Below are positions 23,623 to 32,000 of a stretch of DNA of 64,000 nt, piece by piece. Where the stretch lies: positions 186,001-250,000 of the forward strand of contig NZ_JANFLS010000003.1 of the NCBI RefSeq assembly GCF_024385465.1, in the 5' to 3' direction. Position numbers and translations under genes: made by a program. The stretch is from Arthrobacter sp. zg-Y844. GTDB taxonomy: Bacteria > Actinomycetota > Actinomycetes > Actinomycetales > Micrococcaceae. How positions within the stretch are numbered: the first letter of the stretch is position 1; each line of letters opens with the position of its first letter. The notes beneath the pieces were generated by a model, which was given only the letters and a program-made list of their open reading frames with translations, made no database searches and was not told where the DNA came from.

Positions 23623-25101
23623 TTAGCTGAGCCCCAAGACTTCAGCCACACGCTGTGCAATTTTCCTTGCCAACAGCGGCGGGACCGCGTTCCCCACCTG
23701 CGTGTACTGCTGAGTCCGGTTCCCTAGGAAGACGTAGTTGTCGGGGAAGGTCTGCAGCCGTGCCGCTTCACGCACCGTCAGACTGCGCATCTGTTCCTGG
23801 TCAGGGTGAATGTAGTAATGCCCGTCCTTGGCGATGTGAGACACGACAGTGGATGAAGGTTTTCCCCAGGCTTGGACACGGAATCGATCCTCGAACGGCA
23901 CCACAACGTTGTTGATGTTGTTGTGCTTGGGCCAGTGGGCAGCCGGCAGGCTGCGCACCTTTGGGCTCGAACCGTCGGCCGTCACCAAGGCAGCCAGCAG
24001 ATAATAGCGAACTAGGTCTTCGACCATGTGGCCACGGGCTTCGTGGTTCCACGTAACGGGTGCGGCATCTTTGCGGAGCCATGCTTGAAGTTCGCCTGCT
24101 ACGGAGGCACTGTCGAAGGGCTCCGGGGGTCGGACGGATGTCGACTTGGTATCGAGTTCGTAAGGGCTGGGAGCAGACGCCCGCTCTTTGCCCGGAAGAG
24201 CCTGTAAAAACTTGTGCGCTTGCTCGCGTATCGTCGCCCAGTCCTCCCACGTGGACTGCGGTCGGCGGGAAATACCCGAGCGCAGGTGGGGCAGAGACCA
24301 GATGGCGTCCTGCACGGTTACAGGTTCGCGGGGTTCGAGGACCTTTGGGGCCGGAAGCTGGGCGTCCCGACGGAGGCCCACAATGATGACCCGGTGGCGC
24401 TTCTGGGGGATTCCGAACTGCTCAGACTTGATGATGAAGTCTGTGGGCTTGAGTTCTCCGGTGTCGCTGCTGACCACCATCGAGTGAAGGTCATAGCCGG
24501 GCGCGCGCAGGTCCTGCTCGATCAGTTCAAAGATCTTGCCGTCGCCGCTCTTGGAGGACAGCATGCCTTTCACGTTTTCCATCACGAAGACCGCAGGGCG
24601 GAACTCGGTGATGATATGAAGGTATTCCTTGTACAGGAAGTGCTTGTGATCGTCCTTGAACGTGGCATCGTGCTTGCGCCGGGAGCGTCCGGCCATCGAG
24701 TACGCCTGGCACGGAGGTCCGCCGATCAGGACCCATTCGGCGGCATCCTGAAGCGCTTCGCGGATCAATTCGTCCGACTCTGGACGGCTGTCCTCGCTCA
24801 GAGTGAACTGCCGGACTTCTGCTTCCGCATGCTCAAAAGCGGCTGCCATCTCTGGGGCAGTCCGCATCTCGTCGTAGGTGACGTCTTTGGCCAGGAACTT
24901 CTTGTAGATCTCAGGTTGACCGTCAGATAAATCGGAAAGGAACCGGTGAGCCGCACGCAGGGTCAGAGTTTTTACTGCAGAGGTCTCCATCTCGATCGAT
25001 AGAACCGTCTTGAATACACGGTTGCCGTGCTCGTCACGGATGCTGGAGAAGCCTTCGTTAAGACCACCAGGGCCAGCAAAAATGTCAACGACGGGAATCA
25101 C
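23623..25101 (-). CDS. DNA (cytosine-5) methyltransferase of the Z1/AIPR system
   Basis: I start this 492-residue protein at GTG 25101, because a perfect GGAGG lies 4 bases upstream; the longer frame has no such site. Motifs in order: I PVVDIFAGPGGLNEGF, IV LIGGPPCQAYSMAGR (catalytic Cys), VI VFVMENVKGML, VIII QFGIPQKRHRVIIVGL, X YTQVGNAVPPLLARKIA. It methylates C5 of cytosine in an unknown target and should protect self DNA from the linked nuclease. It is the first gene of the minus-strand operon and divergent from the second cytosine methyltransferase over a 443-base gap. Residues 150-180 include a basic stretch (GRSRRKHD) typical after motif IV. Confidence 0.93.
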   Translation of the reverse strand: MIPVVDIFAGPGGLNEGFSSIRDEHGNRVFKTVLSIEMETSAVKTLTLRAAHRFLSDLSDGQPEIYKKFLAKDVTYDEMRTAPEMAAAFEHAEAEVRQFTLSEDSRPESDELIREALQDAAEWVLIGGPPCQAYSMAGRSRRKHDATFKDDHKHFLYKEYLHIITEFRPAVFVMENVKGMLSSKSGDGKIFELIEQDLRAPGYDLHSMVVSSDTGELKPTDFIIKSEQFGIPQKRHRVIIVGLRRDAQLPAPKVLEPREPVTVQDAIWSLPHLRSGISRRPQSTWEDWATIREQAHKFLQALPGKERASAPSPYELDTKSTSVRPPEPFDSASVAGELQAWLRKDAAPVTWNHEARGHMVEDLVRYYLLAALVTADGSSPKVRSLPAAHWPKHNNINNVVVPFEDRFRVQAWGKPSSTVVSHIAKDGHYYIHPDQEQMRSLTVREAARLQTFPDNYVFLGNRTQQYTQVGNAVPPLLARKIAQRVAEVLGLS

Positions 25102-25544
25102 GGTTTCCTCCAAAATCAGTACGGCTCTCCAGGTTACCAAGCAGGAACGAGGAGCGAAGTAATCTTACCCGCTCGACTAGTTCGCGCATGATCAGTGAGT
25201 GCCCCTAACCGTGACAGTTCCGTCACTTGCATGGTCTTGCAGGAGACTCGCGCCACCGCGGCACCCACATATGGTCCGTTTCACCACGATCTTCAAACCC
25301 AGTCCACCCAGTTCGGAGGGTCTGCTAGAAAGACGGTCGGGAATCAGGGTCGAGTCCGGGATAAGGCCGATATAGGTGATCCGCGCAACGGACGTGTTCT
25401 AGCTGTGTCGGGGGTAAGCAGCCTCAAGGCTGAGCTATGGACTCAGTCTCACATGAGACAGGGTCGAGCGGCGGGTGCCCGGAGAGGATATACGACCCGC
25501 GCGCCCTTCCACGTTATGTGTCGGAATGGTGACAAGATGTCTCG
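25102..25544. promoter_or_regulatory. Divergent intergenic region between the two methyltransferase operons
   Basis: No convincing gene lies in these 443 bases. They must hold the promoters of both operons. One inverted repeat stands out: GTGAC at 25211-25215 and GTCAC at 25222-25226, with a 6-base spacer. The plus-strand methyltransferase has an N-terminal HTH, and enzymes of that type (M.SsoII, M.EcoRII) can bind their own promoter, so this repeat is a candidate operator. No clear Shine-Dalgarno precedes the ATG at 25545. Confidence 0.45.
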
Positions 25545-26855
25545 ATGACGTCACATTCTCCAGAGCAGGTCCAGATCCTTCTCGCGCATGCACTTGAACG
25601 CTTCAAGAAGACGGAACTGGCCGCAGCGTTTGGCGTTGACACCCGGACCATCGCCCGCTGGGCTGCCGGCGAGACTGTTCCTAAACCTTTCGCGGGTGCG
25701 GCATTGGAGTCATTGCTGACTCCCTCTTCTGTTCAACTCCACGAAAACCCGGACTTCACTTTCATCGACACGTTCGCCGGAATCGGCGGCATTCGTCAAG
25801 GCTTTGAGAAACACGGTGGCCAGTGTGTTTTCACGTCGGAGTGGAACATATTTTCTAAAAAAACGTATACCGTAAACTTCGGTGACGAGCACACATTCAT
25901 CGGCGATATCGTTGGTCAGCAAGACATTGTTCCCAACCACGACGTTCTTCTGGGTGGCTTCCCCTGCCAGCCATTCTCCATCGCGGGTGTAAGTAAGAAA
26001 AACTCTATGGGGCGGCCCCACGGTTTCCAAGACCCAACACAAGGAACATTGTTCTTCGAAATCAAAGAAATTATTAAGGCCACTCGCCCAGCGGCATTCG
26101 TTCTGGAGAACGTCAAAAACCTCAAATCCCACGACCAGGGCAACACCTTCAAAATTATCATGGCGGTACTACGGGACGAATTAGGCTACGACGTCTACGA
26201 GAAAGTGATTGACGGTGGGCATTTCACCCCGCAGCACCGGGAGCGGATCATCATCGTTGGCTTTGCTAGGAAGACTGCGTTCACGTGGGATGACCTGGTC
26301 CTACCCTCGAAGACCAGCCACAAGCTCGGAGATATCCTGCACCGTACCGACGGTACAGAACCCGTATTGCCACACGACGGCGACAAGTACTTTAACCACG
26401 TAGAAAATAAGGTCAACGATAAGTTCACGCTAACGGAAAACTTGTGGGCGTACCTCCAGAATTACGCCAAGAAGCACAAGGCCGCCGGAAACGGGTTTGG
26501 GTTCGGGCTAGTCAACTCGGAAGGCCGTACCCGCACGCTGTCTGCTCGCTACCACAAGGACGGCTCGGAAATCTTGGTCGAGCAGTTGGGACAGCGTCCG
26601 CGCCGGCTTACTCCCCGCGAATGTGCTCGTCTGATGGGCTTTGATGATTCTTTCGTGATTCCGGTGTCGGACACTCAGGCTTACAGGCAGTTTGGTAACA
26701 GTGTCGTCATGCCCGTTTTCCAAGAGGTTGCCCGGATCATGAAGCCGCACTTGATGCAGGTCAAAGCAACCCTCGCGGTAGAGCAGGCAGAGGTTGAAGC
26801 TGCCAGTGCACACGAAGGGCCAAGTGCGACAGATGCTACGGAAGTAGCAGCCTGA
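25545..26855 (+). CDS. Dcm/EcoRII/SsoII-type cytosine-5 methyltransferase with N-terminal HTH
   Basis: The 436-residue protein opens with a helix-turn-helix ([27 protein letters not shown], residues 20-47), then the full methyltransferase: [81 protein letters not shown]. The layout and motifs match M.EcoRII, Dcm and M.SsoII, whose targets are CCWGG or CCNGG. The adjacent EcoRII-like nuclease supports CCWGG or a close relative. The HTH may autoregulate the operon. Local base composition is visibly more AT-rich than the flanking metabolism genes, which suggests transfer. Confidence 0.93.
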   Translation: MTSHSPEQVQILLAHALERFKKTELAAAFGVDTRTIARWAAGETVPKPFAGAALESLLTPSSVQLHENPDFTFIDTFAGIGGIRQGFEKHGGQCVFTSEWNIFSKKTYTVNFGDEHTFIGDIVGQQDIVPNHDVLLGGFPCQPFSIAGVSKKNSMGRPHGFQDPTQGTLFFEIKEIIKATRPAAFVLENVKNLKSHDQGNTFKIIMAVLRDELGYDVYEKVIDGGHFTPQHRERIIIVGFARKTAFTWDDLVLPSKTSHKLGDILHRTDGTEPVLPHDGDKYFNHVENKVNDKFTLTENLWAYLQNYAKKHKAAGNGFGFGLVNSEGRTRTLSARYHKDGSEILVEQLGQRPRRLTPRECARLMGFDDSFVIPVSDTQAYRQFGNSVVMPVFQEVARIMKPHLMQVKATLAVEQAEVEAASAHEGPSATDATEVAA

Positions 26856-26858
26856 GCC

Positions 26859-28127
26859 GTGATCAATATGGGGGATTACTTCAAAGGCTTTGCCGTAAAG
26901 GTATTGGCTGATGTCGACGTCAACAAGCTCTCGTCCAATCAGCACGAGTTCAATGGCAGCAGAGCTTTCCGGGAACTCTTGGGCACTCCGCACGGGAAGA
27001 AGTACCTACCGACCAGAATGGCGTACCTCGATGATGATCTGGAGGAGCTGCCTGAACTGTTCGAAACCTTCTTGACCTGGTACGACGCGCGGGAGAGTAA
27101 TGCGGCGAGGGGGCCGGAGTTCCGGCTGCTGTATCGGGCGGAGGCGGACCACATCATCAATCGTGCCGCGGCCGGTGACACTCTTTTTCTCGCCGAGGAA
27201 GAAAACGGGAACCTGATTCTTGTGATCGCCAAGAAGGGATCAACGATTCTGCGGCAACTTCAATGGGTTTTCGACGTTCAGCACACCGACGATGTTCTGT
27301 TCGTCGCCACCGATATGGGCATGCAGGCCCCCCGCGAGGAGATCGCCAGTGAGGAGCTCCTCGCCCTCCTCGGCATTGACGTTGACCTTACGGATGACGG
27401 TTTGCTGGATTCCATTTTGCGACGCTTCGGTGAGAAGCTGTGGCCCTCCACGCCAGAGTTCTCTGCGTACGCCCGGTCCGTGGTCAAGCATGCTGACCCG
27501 GTTCGGGATCCAGATGGAACGCTCATGCAATGGGTTGGTATGGAGCACCGGATGTTCCGCACACTGGAGAAATACCGCATAAGCGAAAGCATCGCCGATG
27601 GATTCCTTGATGCGGAGGGTGTTGTGGATGTCGAAGGCTTCCTTAAGCTCTCCCTGTCCGTGCACAACCGTCGCAAAGCTAGGGCAGGACTCTCATTAGA
27701 GGAACACATCAGTACCATTCTCAAGACCAATGATATTTCGTTCGTCAAAAAAACCAAGACAGAAGGAAAGAAAGAACCGGATTTTCTCTTTCCTTCAAAA
27801 GCGGCCTATGGCGACCTAGGCTTCCCGTCACAATTTCTGACCATGTTGGGTTCCAAAACGAGCCTCAAAGACAGATGGAGACAAGTGCTCAACGAAGCCA
27901 ACCGGATCCCGCAAAAACACTTACTTACGCTCCAGCCGGCAATTTCCGAGGACCAAACAGCCGAGATGCAGGCTGAAAACCTCCGACTTGTGATTCCGCG
28001 AGCGCTGCACGGTGCAGGCTTCACTCCAGCCCAACAAGGCTGGCTGCTGGGGTTGGATGATTTCATTCTCGAGGTTCGCGCCCGCGAGATTGCAGGCACC
28101 CATCTAGAGCAGGCCGTCCTTGCCTGA
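26859..28127 (+). CDS. EcoRII-type restriction endonuclease (C-terminal catalytic domain, novel N-domain)
   Basis: Of about 422 residues, the last 170 match the EcoRII catalytic domain: HNRRKARAGLSLEEHI, then TKTEGKKEPDFLFPS, AYGDLGFP, and LGSKTSLKDRWRQVLNEANR, ending in HLLTLQPAISEDQTAEM. The Asp of EPDF, the Tyr of AYGD and the Lys of GSKTS correspond to EcoRII active-site residues. The N-terminal 240 residues do not resemble the EcoRII B3-like effector domain, which is instead encoded three genes downstream of the methyltransferase (29904-30344). The start is GTG 26859 or ATG 26868, 3-12 bases after the methyltransferase stop. Predicted to cut CCWGG-like sites. Confidence 0.9.
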   Translation: MINMGDYFKGFAVKVLADVDVNKLSSNQHEFNGSRAFRELLGTPHGKKYLPTRMAYLDDDLEELPELFETFLTWYDARESNAARGPEFRLLYRAEADHIINRAAAGDTLFLAEEENGNLILVIAKKGSTILRQLQWVFDVQHTDDVLFVATDMGMQAPREEIASEELLALLGIDVDLTDDGLLDSILRRFGEKLWPSTPEFSAYARSVVKHADPVRDPDGTLMQWVGMEHRMFRTLEKYRISESIADGFLDAEGVVDVEGFLKLSLSVHNRRKARAGLSLEEHISTILKTNDISFVKKTKTEGKKEPDFLFPSKAAYGDLGFPSQFLTMLGSKTSLKDRWRQVLNEANRIPQKHLLTLQPAISEDQTAEMQAENLRLVIPRALHGAGFTPAQQGWLLGLDDFILEVRAREIAGTHLEQAVLA

Positions 28128-29907
28128 GTGGAAAGTCGATGCCGACCAAGTCTTCGTGGCAGAAGCAGCCACTTGGCGACCAGCCACTGCCCAAGAAATT
28201 GCTAAGGCGATTGCCGATCCCAGCCAAGATATTCGGCGGGCTACAGGACTTCGCTTCAGTCGGGTCGCACTGATGCCGGTGGTGGTTCTTCGTGGAGCGC
28301 TGCCCGATGCAGTTCGCGTGTGTGTAGGTATCCGGAGGGGCACGGCGTTTATTCCACTACTCGGCGTTGATGCTAGCGGCGTCATTGCTGACTCCCGATG
28401 GCATCCACTGGACCCTGCCTCGGTCGAAGCATGCTTCGCATTCCTAGATAAGCACTCCCTGGTCCAGAATTCCGCGATCTCGTTGGGTGTTTACTTATCG
28501 TTGAAGGCCGATGTCACCGGGGTAGGACTGGTGTCTGACGATACTGATCTGGATAACGAGGTCTCGCTGGCCCATGTGACTAGCGATTTCGCAAACCTTG
28601 GACTTGGGATCGATTTGTTCCCCTATCAAAGGGTTGGGGTGGACTTCTTGGTCGCCATGGCGGGACGCGGTGTAGGAGTCCTGCTGGCGGATCAGATGGG
28701 CTTAGGAAAAACCGCGCAAGCCATCGCCCTTCTACTGGACCAGCGCCATCATGGTCCTTCTCTGGTAATTTGCCCCGCGTCACTGATGCGCAACTGGTCT
28801 CGAGAAATCGGACAAGTGGCTCCGGCTCTAACGGTTTTAACCCATTCAGGGCCGCTGCGGACCGGAGTAGTTGGTGGCCTGACTGGCTACGACATAGTCA
28901 TAACCTCCTACGAAACCCTAGTTGCGGATCTCTCCGTGTTCACCGACATTTCGTGGAACACCGTTGTCTTGGACGAAGCGCAGATGATCCGTAACCCGGA
29001 GACGGGTCGGGCCCAAAGCGTTAAATCCCTGACACGGCGAGTTTCGCTGGCTCTCACAGGGACACCAGTGGAAAATCGACTCCTTGACCTCTGGTCTATC
29101 GCGGAGTTCATTGTGCCGGTGCTGCTCGGCACTAGGTCCACCTTCGAGGACGCGTTCCCCGATGAGCTCGAACGGGCCGAAACGTTGGGACGAATTGTCG
29201 CGCCAGTTACCCTCCGGCGCCTCGTAGCCGATGTGGCGCGTGACCTCCCTGAACTGGTTCATATCGAAACAGCCTTCGAAATGCCACACGATTTGGTGCG
29301 TCGCTACTCTCAGACAACCAGCGATAGCTCCGGTCCCCTTGCAGCCATCACAGCACTACGTGTCCTTTGTGCCCACGCGGACGGGCACGGCTGGGACCAG
29401 GGCAACAGCGCCGCGCCCAAAATTGATCACACCATGCGAATCATTGGAGAGGCTTTCCTCAGCGGGGAGAAGGTCCTAGTGTTCGGGTCTTTCCAAAAAA
29501 CCCTCGACCGGCTCCTCGATACAGTAAAAGCCGGCCATCCAAACTCCTTCTTAGGGGTCCTGGACGGACGGTCTGCGGTCTCGGACCGCCAAACTATCAT
29601 CGACCTCTTCACAGAGTTCCCAGGGGCCGGGGCCTTATTCATGAACCCTCAAGCGGCCGGCGTCGGACTCAATATCACAGCCGCGAACCATGTCATTCAT
29701 TTCAACCCTGAGTGGAACCCTGCATTGACCAGCCAAGCCACTGCAAGGGCTTTTCGCAGAAAGCAGACTCTTCCTGTTACCGTTCACCATCTCTTCTACG
29801 AGGACACCGTGGAAGAGGATGCGCTCCTGCGGGCCGAATGGAAGCGTGCGTTGGCAAAGAGGGTCGATGATGGCGCGGTCAACACAGATGAAGGACTAGA
29901 TTCATGA
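28120..29907 (+). CDS. SNF2-family DNA translocase of the EcoRII-type system
   Basis: The 595-residue protein starts at TTG 28120, overlapping the nuclease stop by 8 bases. After about 165 residues of unfamiliar N-domain come SNF2 motifs: I LLADQMGLGKTAQAIAL, Ia LVICPASLMRNW, II VVLDEAQMIRNP (DEAQ in place of DEAH), III LALTGTPVENRLLDLWS, V GVGLNITAANHVIHF and VI SQATARAFRRKQ. Intervening regions are short, so this is a compact SWI2/SNF2 ATPase. It probably translocates along DNA for the restriction complex. The next gene overlaps by 4 bases. A SNF2 subunit is not part of the classical EcoRII enzyme. Confidence 0.9.
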   Translation: MPEWKVDADQVFVAEAATWRPATAQEIAKAIADPSQDIRRATGLRFSRVALMPVVVLRGALPDAVRVCVGIRRGTAFIPLLGVDASGVIADSRWHPLDPASVEACFAFLDKHSLVQNSAISLGVYLSLKADVTGVGLVSDDTDLDNEVSLAHVTSDFANLGLGIDLFPYQRVGVDFLVAMAGRGVGVLLADQMGLGKTAQAIALLLDQRHHGPSLVICPASLMRNWSREIGQVAPALTVLTHSGPLRTGVVGGLTGYDIVITSYETLVADLSVFTDISWNTVVLDEAQMIRNPETGRAQSVKSLTRRVSLALTGTPVENRLLDLWSIAEFIVPVLLGTRSTFEDAFPDELERAETLGRIVAPVTLRRLVADVARDLPELVHIETAFEMPHDLVRRYSQTTSDSSGPLAAITALRVLCAHADGHGWDQGNSAAPKIDHTMRIIGEAFLSGEKVLVFGSFQKTLDRLLDTVKAGHPNSFLGVLDGRSAVSDRQTIIDLFTEFPGAGALFMNPQAAGVGLNITAANHVIHFNPEWNPALTSQATARAFRRKQTLPVTVHHLFYEDTVEEDALLRAEWKRALAKRVDDGAVNTDEGLDS

Positions 29908-30344
29908 GACATGTCGACGAGGTCAGAAAACTTCTCACCGCAAACGATGTCGGTTTGACAGGGAGCCACCAAGCCGGGATCGCAATACCGAAAAATCCAG
30001 ATATCCGCGCATTCTTTCCACCGCTGGATGCCGCGGACTATAATCCTGACTTCTGGATGACTGTTGCGACCCCGGAAACAGGTGAGCAATGGCAACTGCG
30101 CTTCATCTACTACAACAACAAAACCCACGGACAAGGAACTCGAAACGAGTACAGACTGACCCACACCACTCCAATGCTGCGTGCTCTGGGGGCATCGGCG
30201 GGCGACGTTGTGGCATTCCGACGCAATAGCTTTGGTGAGGTAGAAGCAGTGCTTCACGAGATCGAAGATTCCCTTACGGCAACACCAATCGAAACAAAAC
30301 TGCGCAATGGGTGGCGCATGATCATCACCGATACCGAGGACTGA
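29904..30344 (+). CDS. Stand-alone EcoRII-N (B3-like) DNA-binding protein
   Basis: The 146-residue protein matches the N-terminal effector domain of EcoRII: LLTANDVGLTGSHQAGIAIP, a central NPDFWMTV segment, then LRFIYYNNKTHG and GTRNEYRLT (EcoRII has RLSANDTGATGGHQVGLYIP, AIYYN and KTRNEKRIT). In EcoRII this B3-like domain binds the recognition site and controls the catalytic domain. Here it is a separate protein, encoded between the SNF2 ATPase (4-base overlap) and the GHKL ATPase (3-base gap). It may supply sequence recognition to the translocase or ATPase. The identity of the domain is firm by motif; its role as a free subunit is inferred. Confidence 0.85.
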   Translation: MRHVDEVRKLLTANDVGLTGSHQAGIAIPKNPDIRAFFPPLDAADYNPDFWMTVATPETGEQWQLRFIYYNNKTHGQGTRNEYRLTHTTPMLRALGASAGDVVAFRRNSFGEVEAVLHEIEDSLTATPIETKLRNGWRMIITDTED

Positions 30345-30347
30345 ACT

Positions 30348-32000
30348 ATGACAAAAAATACCAAAATTGTTGCTCCAGACACTACTCGTGTCATCGAAGG
30401 TTTTCGCGATACCGGATATACATTCGAGGCCGCAATCGCTGATATTGTGGACAACTCTATCGGTCCAGGTAATGCACGGAACGTGTCCATCACTCTGGGG
30501 CTTGATACCGAAAACGAACCAGTCGTAGAAATTGCTGACGACGGCGTCGGCATGGACCTCGACGGGCTAGAAAACGCCATGAGATATGGTGCCGACAGGC
30601 AGCAAAATCCAAACAGCCTGAGCAAATTCGGCTTGGGTCTGAAGACGGCATCTACCCAATTCTGCCGTCGCTTAGTGGTCGTCTCTCGTCCCGTCGGCGT
30701 GGAAGTTCCATACGCCGCTGCGTGGGATCTTGACACGGTTGTAGAGACCGGGGACTGGGTGCTCGAACACGACGTTGCCGATGACCTCGAAACGTCGGCG
30801 TTTGAAGACGCTTTGGACGAGTTGTTGGCCTTCGAAGGGGCCGACTTGGGCTCCGGCACGCTAGTGATATGGGACAAGATCGATCGGCTCCTTCGGACCA
30901 GAAGCGGTAAGGAGGCTAAGAATCGTTCCAGCGCCATGAAGCGCACCGAAGCAGGCCTTCGTGAGCACCTGCGCATGGTGTTCCAGCGATTCCTCGATCA
31001 CACCGACGAGCGAGCCCGTAACGTCAACATCTACCTTAACGGGGAAAAGCTCCGTGCTTGGGACCCCTTTGCCGAAGGTGTGGGCGGGGATATGGTGAAG
31101 CAGAAGAAATTCACGTTCGAGCTCTCCGAAGGGGAGCCCCATACCGCCTTGCTTCGTGCCTTCATCCTGCCTCGTAAAGACGAGGTTCAAGACCTTCAAA
31201 TATGGCAGGAAGCAGCGGTGTCCTTGGGCCGCCAGGGAATATACCTGTACAGGGAGGGTCGGCTTATTGACGGACCAAGTTGGCTAGGTACCGGAATGGC
31301 TGAAACACACATCAATAACCTGAGGGTTGAGTTATCTTTTGAAGCCCAGCTAGACCCAGTGTTTGGTGTCGGGATCAAGAAATCCGGTGTCCACATTGAT
31401 GAAACTCTCATTGAACAGCTGACCGACATTCTCTTGCCGATCCGGCGTGAAGCTAACAAGCGTTCTCGGGCAGGAAACGCCAAGACCGCGGCGGGAGGTC
31501 TGAGCGGCAATCGGCCGACCGAAGTTACTTTGGGGCGTTTAAAGAGCAACCTCACCATCCCGACGGTCACGACTGGTTCCGATGGTGCCGTGGTCATGGT
31601 GAACAAGACAGGTAATGTCCCAGTCATCGGAGCCGATGGCCAACCGTCCGGAATCATCAACATCACGGTGGAGGATGAATTCGCGTCTATGAACGTTGTC
31701 CGGAGGGAGTTCCTAAAAGACGGCGTCCTCTGGGACATGTCCCTGTCAACCAACAACATCCTCCAAGTGGAATTGAACACCGGGCACGATTGGTACCAAA
31801 AGGCCTACCTTCCTGTCGCGTCCAACAGTACGATGGCACAGGCGATCGAGTTTTTGTTTTACGCCATGGCACAGGCCGAGCTTGATGCTACAAACGCTGA
31901 TTCCCAAGAGATGTTCGAAGAAGTTCGCGTAGACATCAGTCGTAACCTGCGCAAACTGGTTAAGGATCTGCCGTCTCCCAAGACCTCCGACGACGCGTAA
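30348..32000 (+). CDS. MORC/MutL-like GHKL ATPase of the EcoRII-type system
   Basis: The 550-residue protein has N-box FEAAIADIVDNSIGPGN, G1 VVEIADDGVGMDLDGLENA and G2 SLSKFGLGLKTASTQFC near its N-terminus, the same MORC-like arrangement (Asp in the N-box) as the ATPase at 22054-23517. The rest shares little with that protein. It is also longer, with a C-terminal region of about 200 residues including a beta segment (DEFASMNVVRREFLKDGVLWDM). It is fully embedded in the operon: 3 bases after the EcoRII-N gene, and immediately followed by the HNH gene (TAA then ATG). Confidence 0.87.
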   Translation: MTKNTKIVAPDTTRVIEGFRDTGYTFEAAIADIVDNSIGPGNARNVSITLGLDTENEPVVEIADDGVGMDLDGLENAMRYGADRQQNPNSLSKFGLGLKTASTQFCRRLVVVSRPVGVEVPYAAAWDLDTVVETGDWVLEHDVADDLETSAFEDALDELLAFEGADLGSGTLVIWDKIDRLLRTRSGKEAKNRSSAMKRTEAGLREHLRMVFQRFLDHTDERARNVNIYLNGEKLRAWDPFAEGVGGDMVKQKKFTFELSEGEPHTALLRAFILPRKDEVQDLQIWQEAAVSLGRQGIYLYREGRLIDGPSWLGTGMAETHINNLRVELSFEAQLDPVFGVGIKKSGVHIDETLIEQLTDILLPIRREANKRSRAGNAKTAAGGLSGNRPTEVTLGRLKSNLTIPTVTTGSDGAVVMVNKTGNVPVIGADGQPSGIINITVEDEFASMNVVRREFLKDGVLWDMSLSTNNILQVELNTGHDWYQKAYLPVASNSTMAQAIEFLFYAMAQAELDATNADSQEMFEEVRVDISRNLRKLVKDLPSPKTSDDA

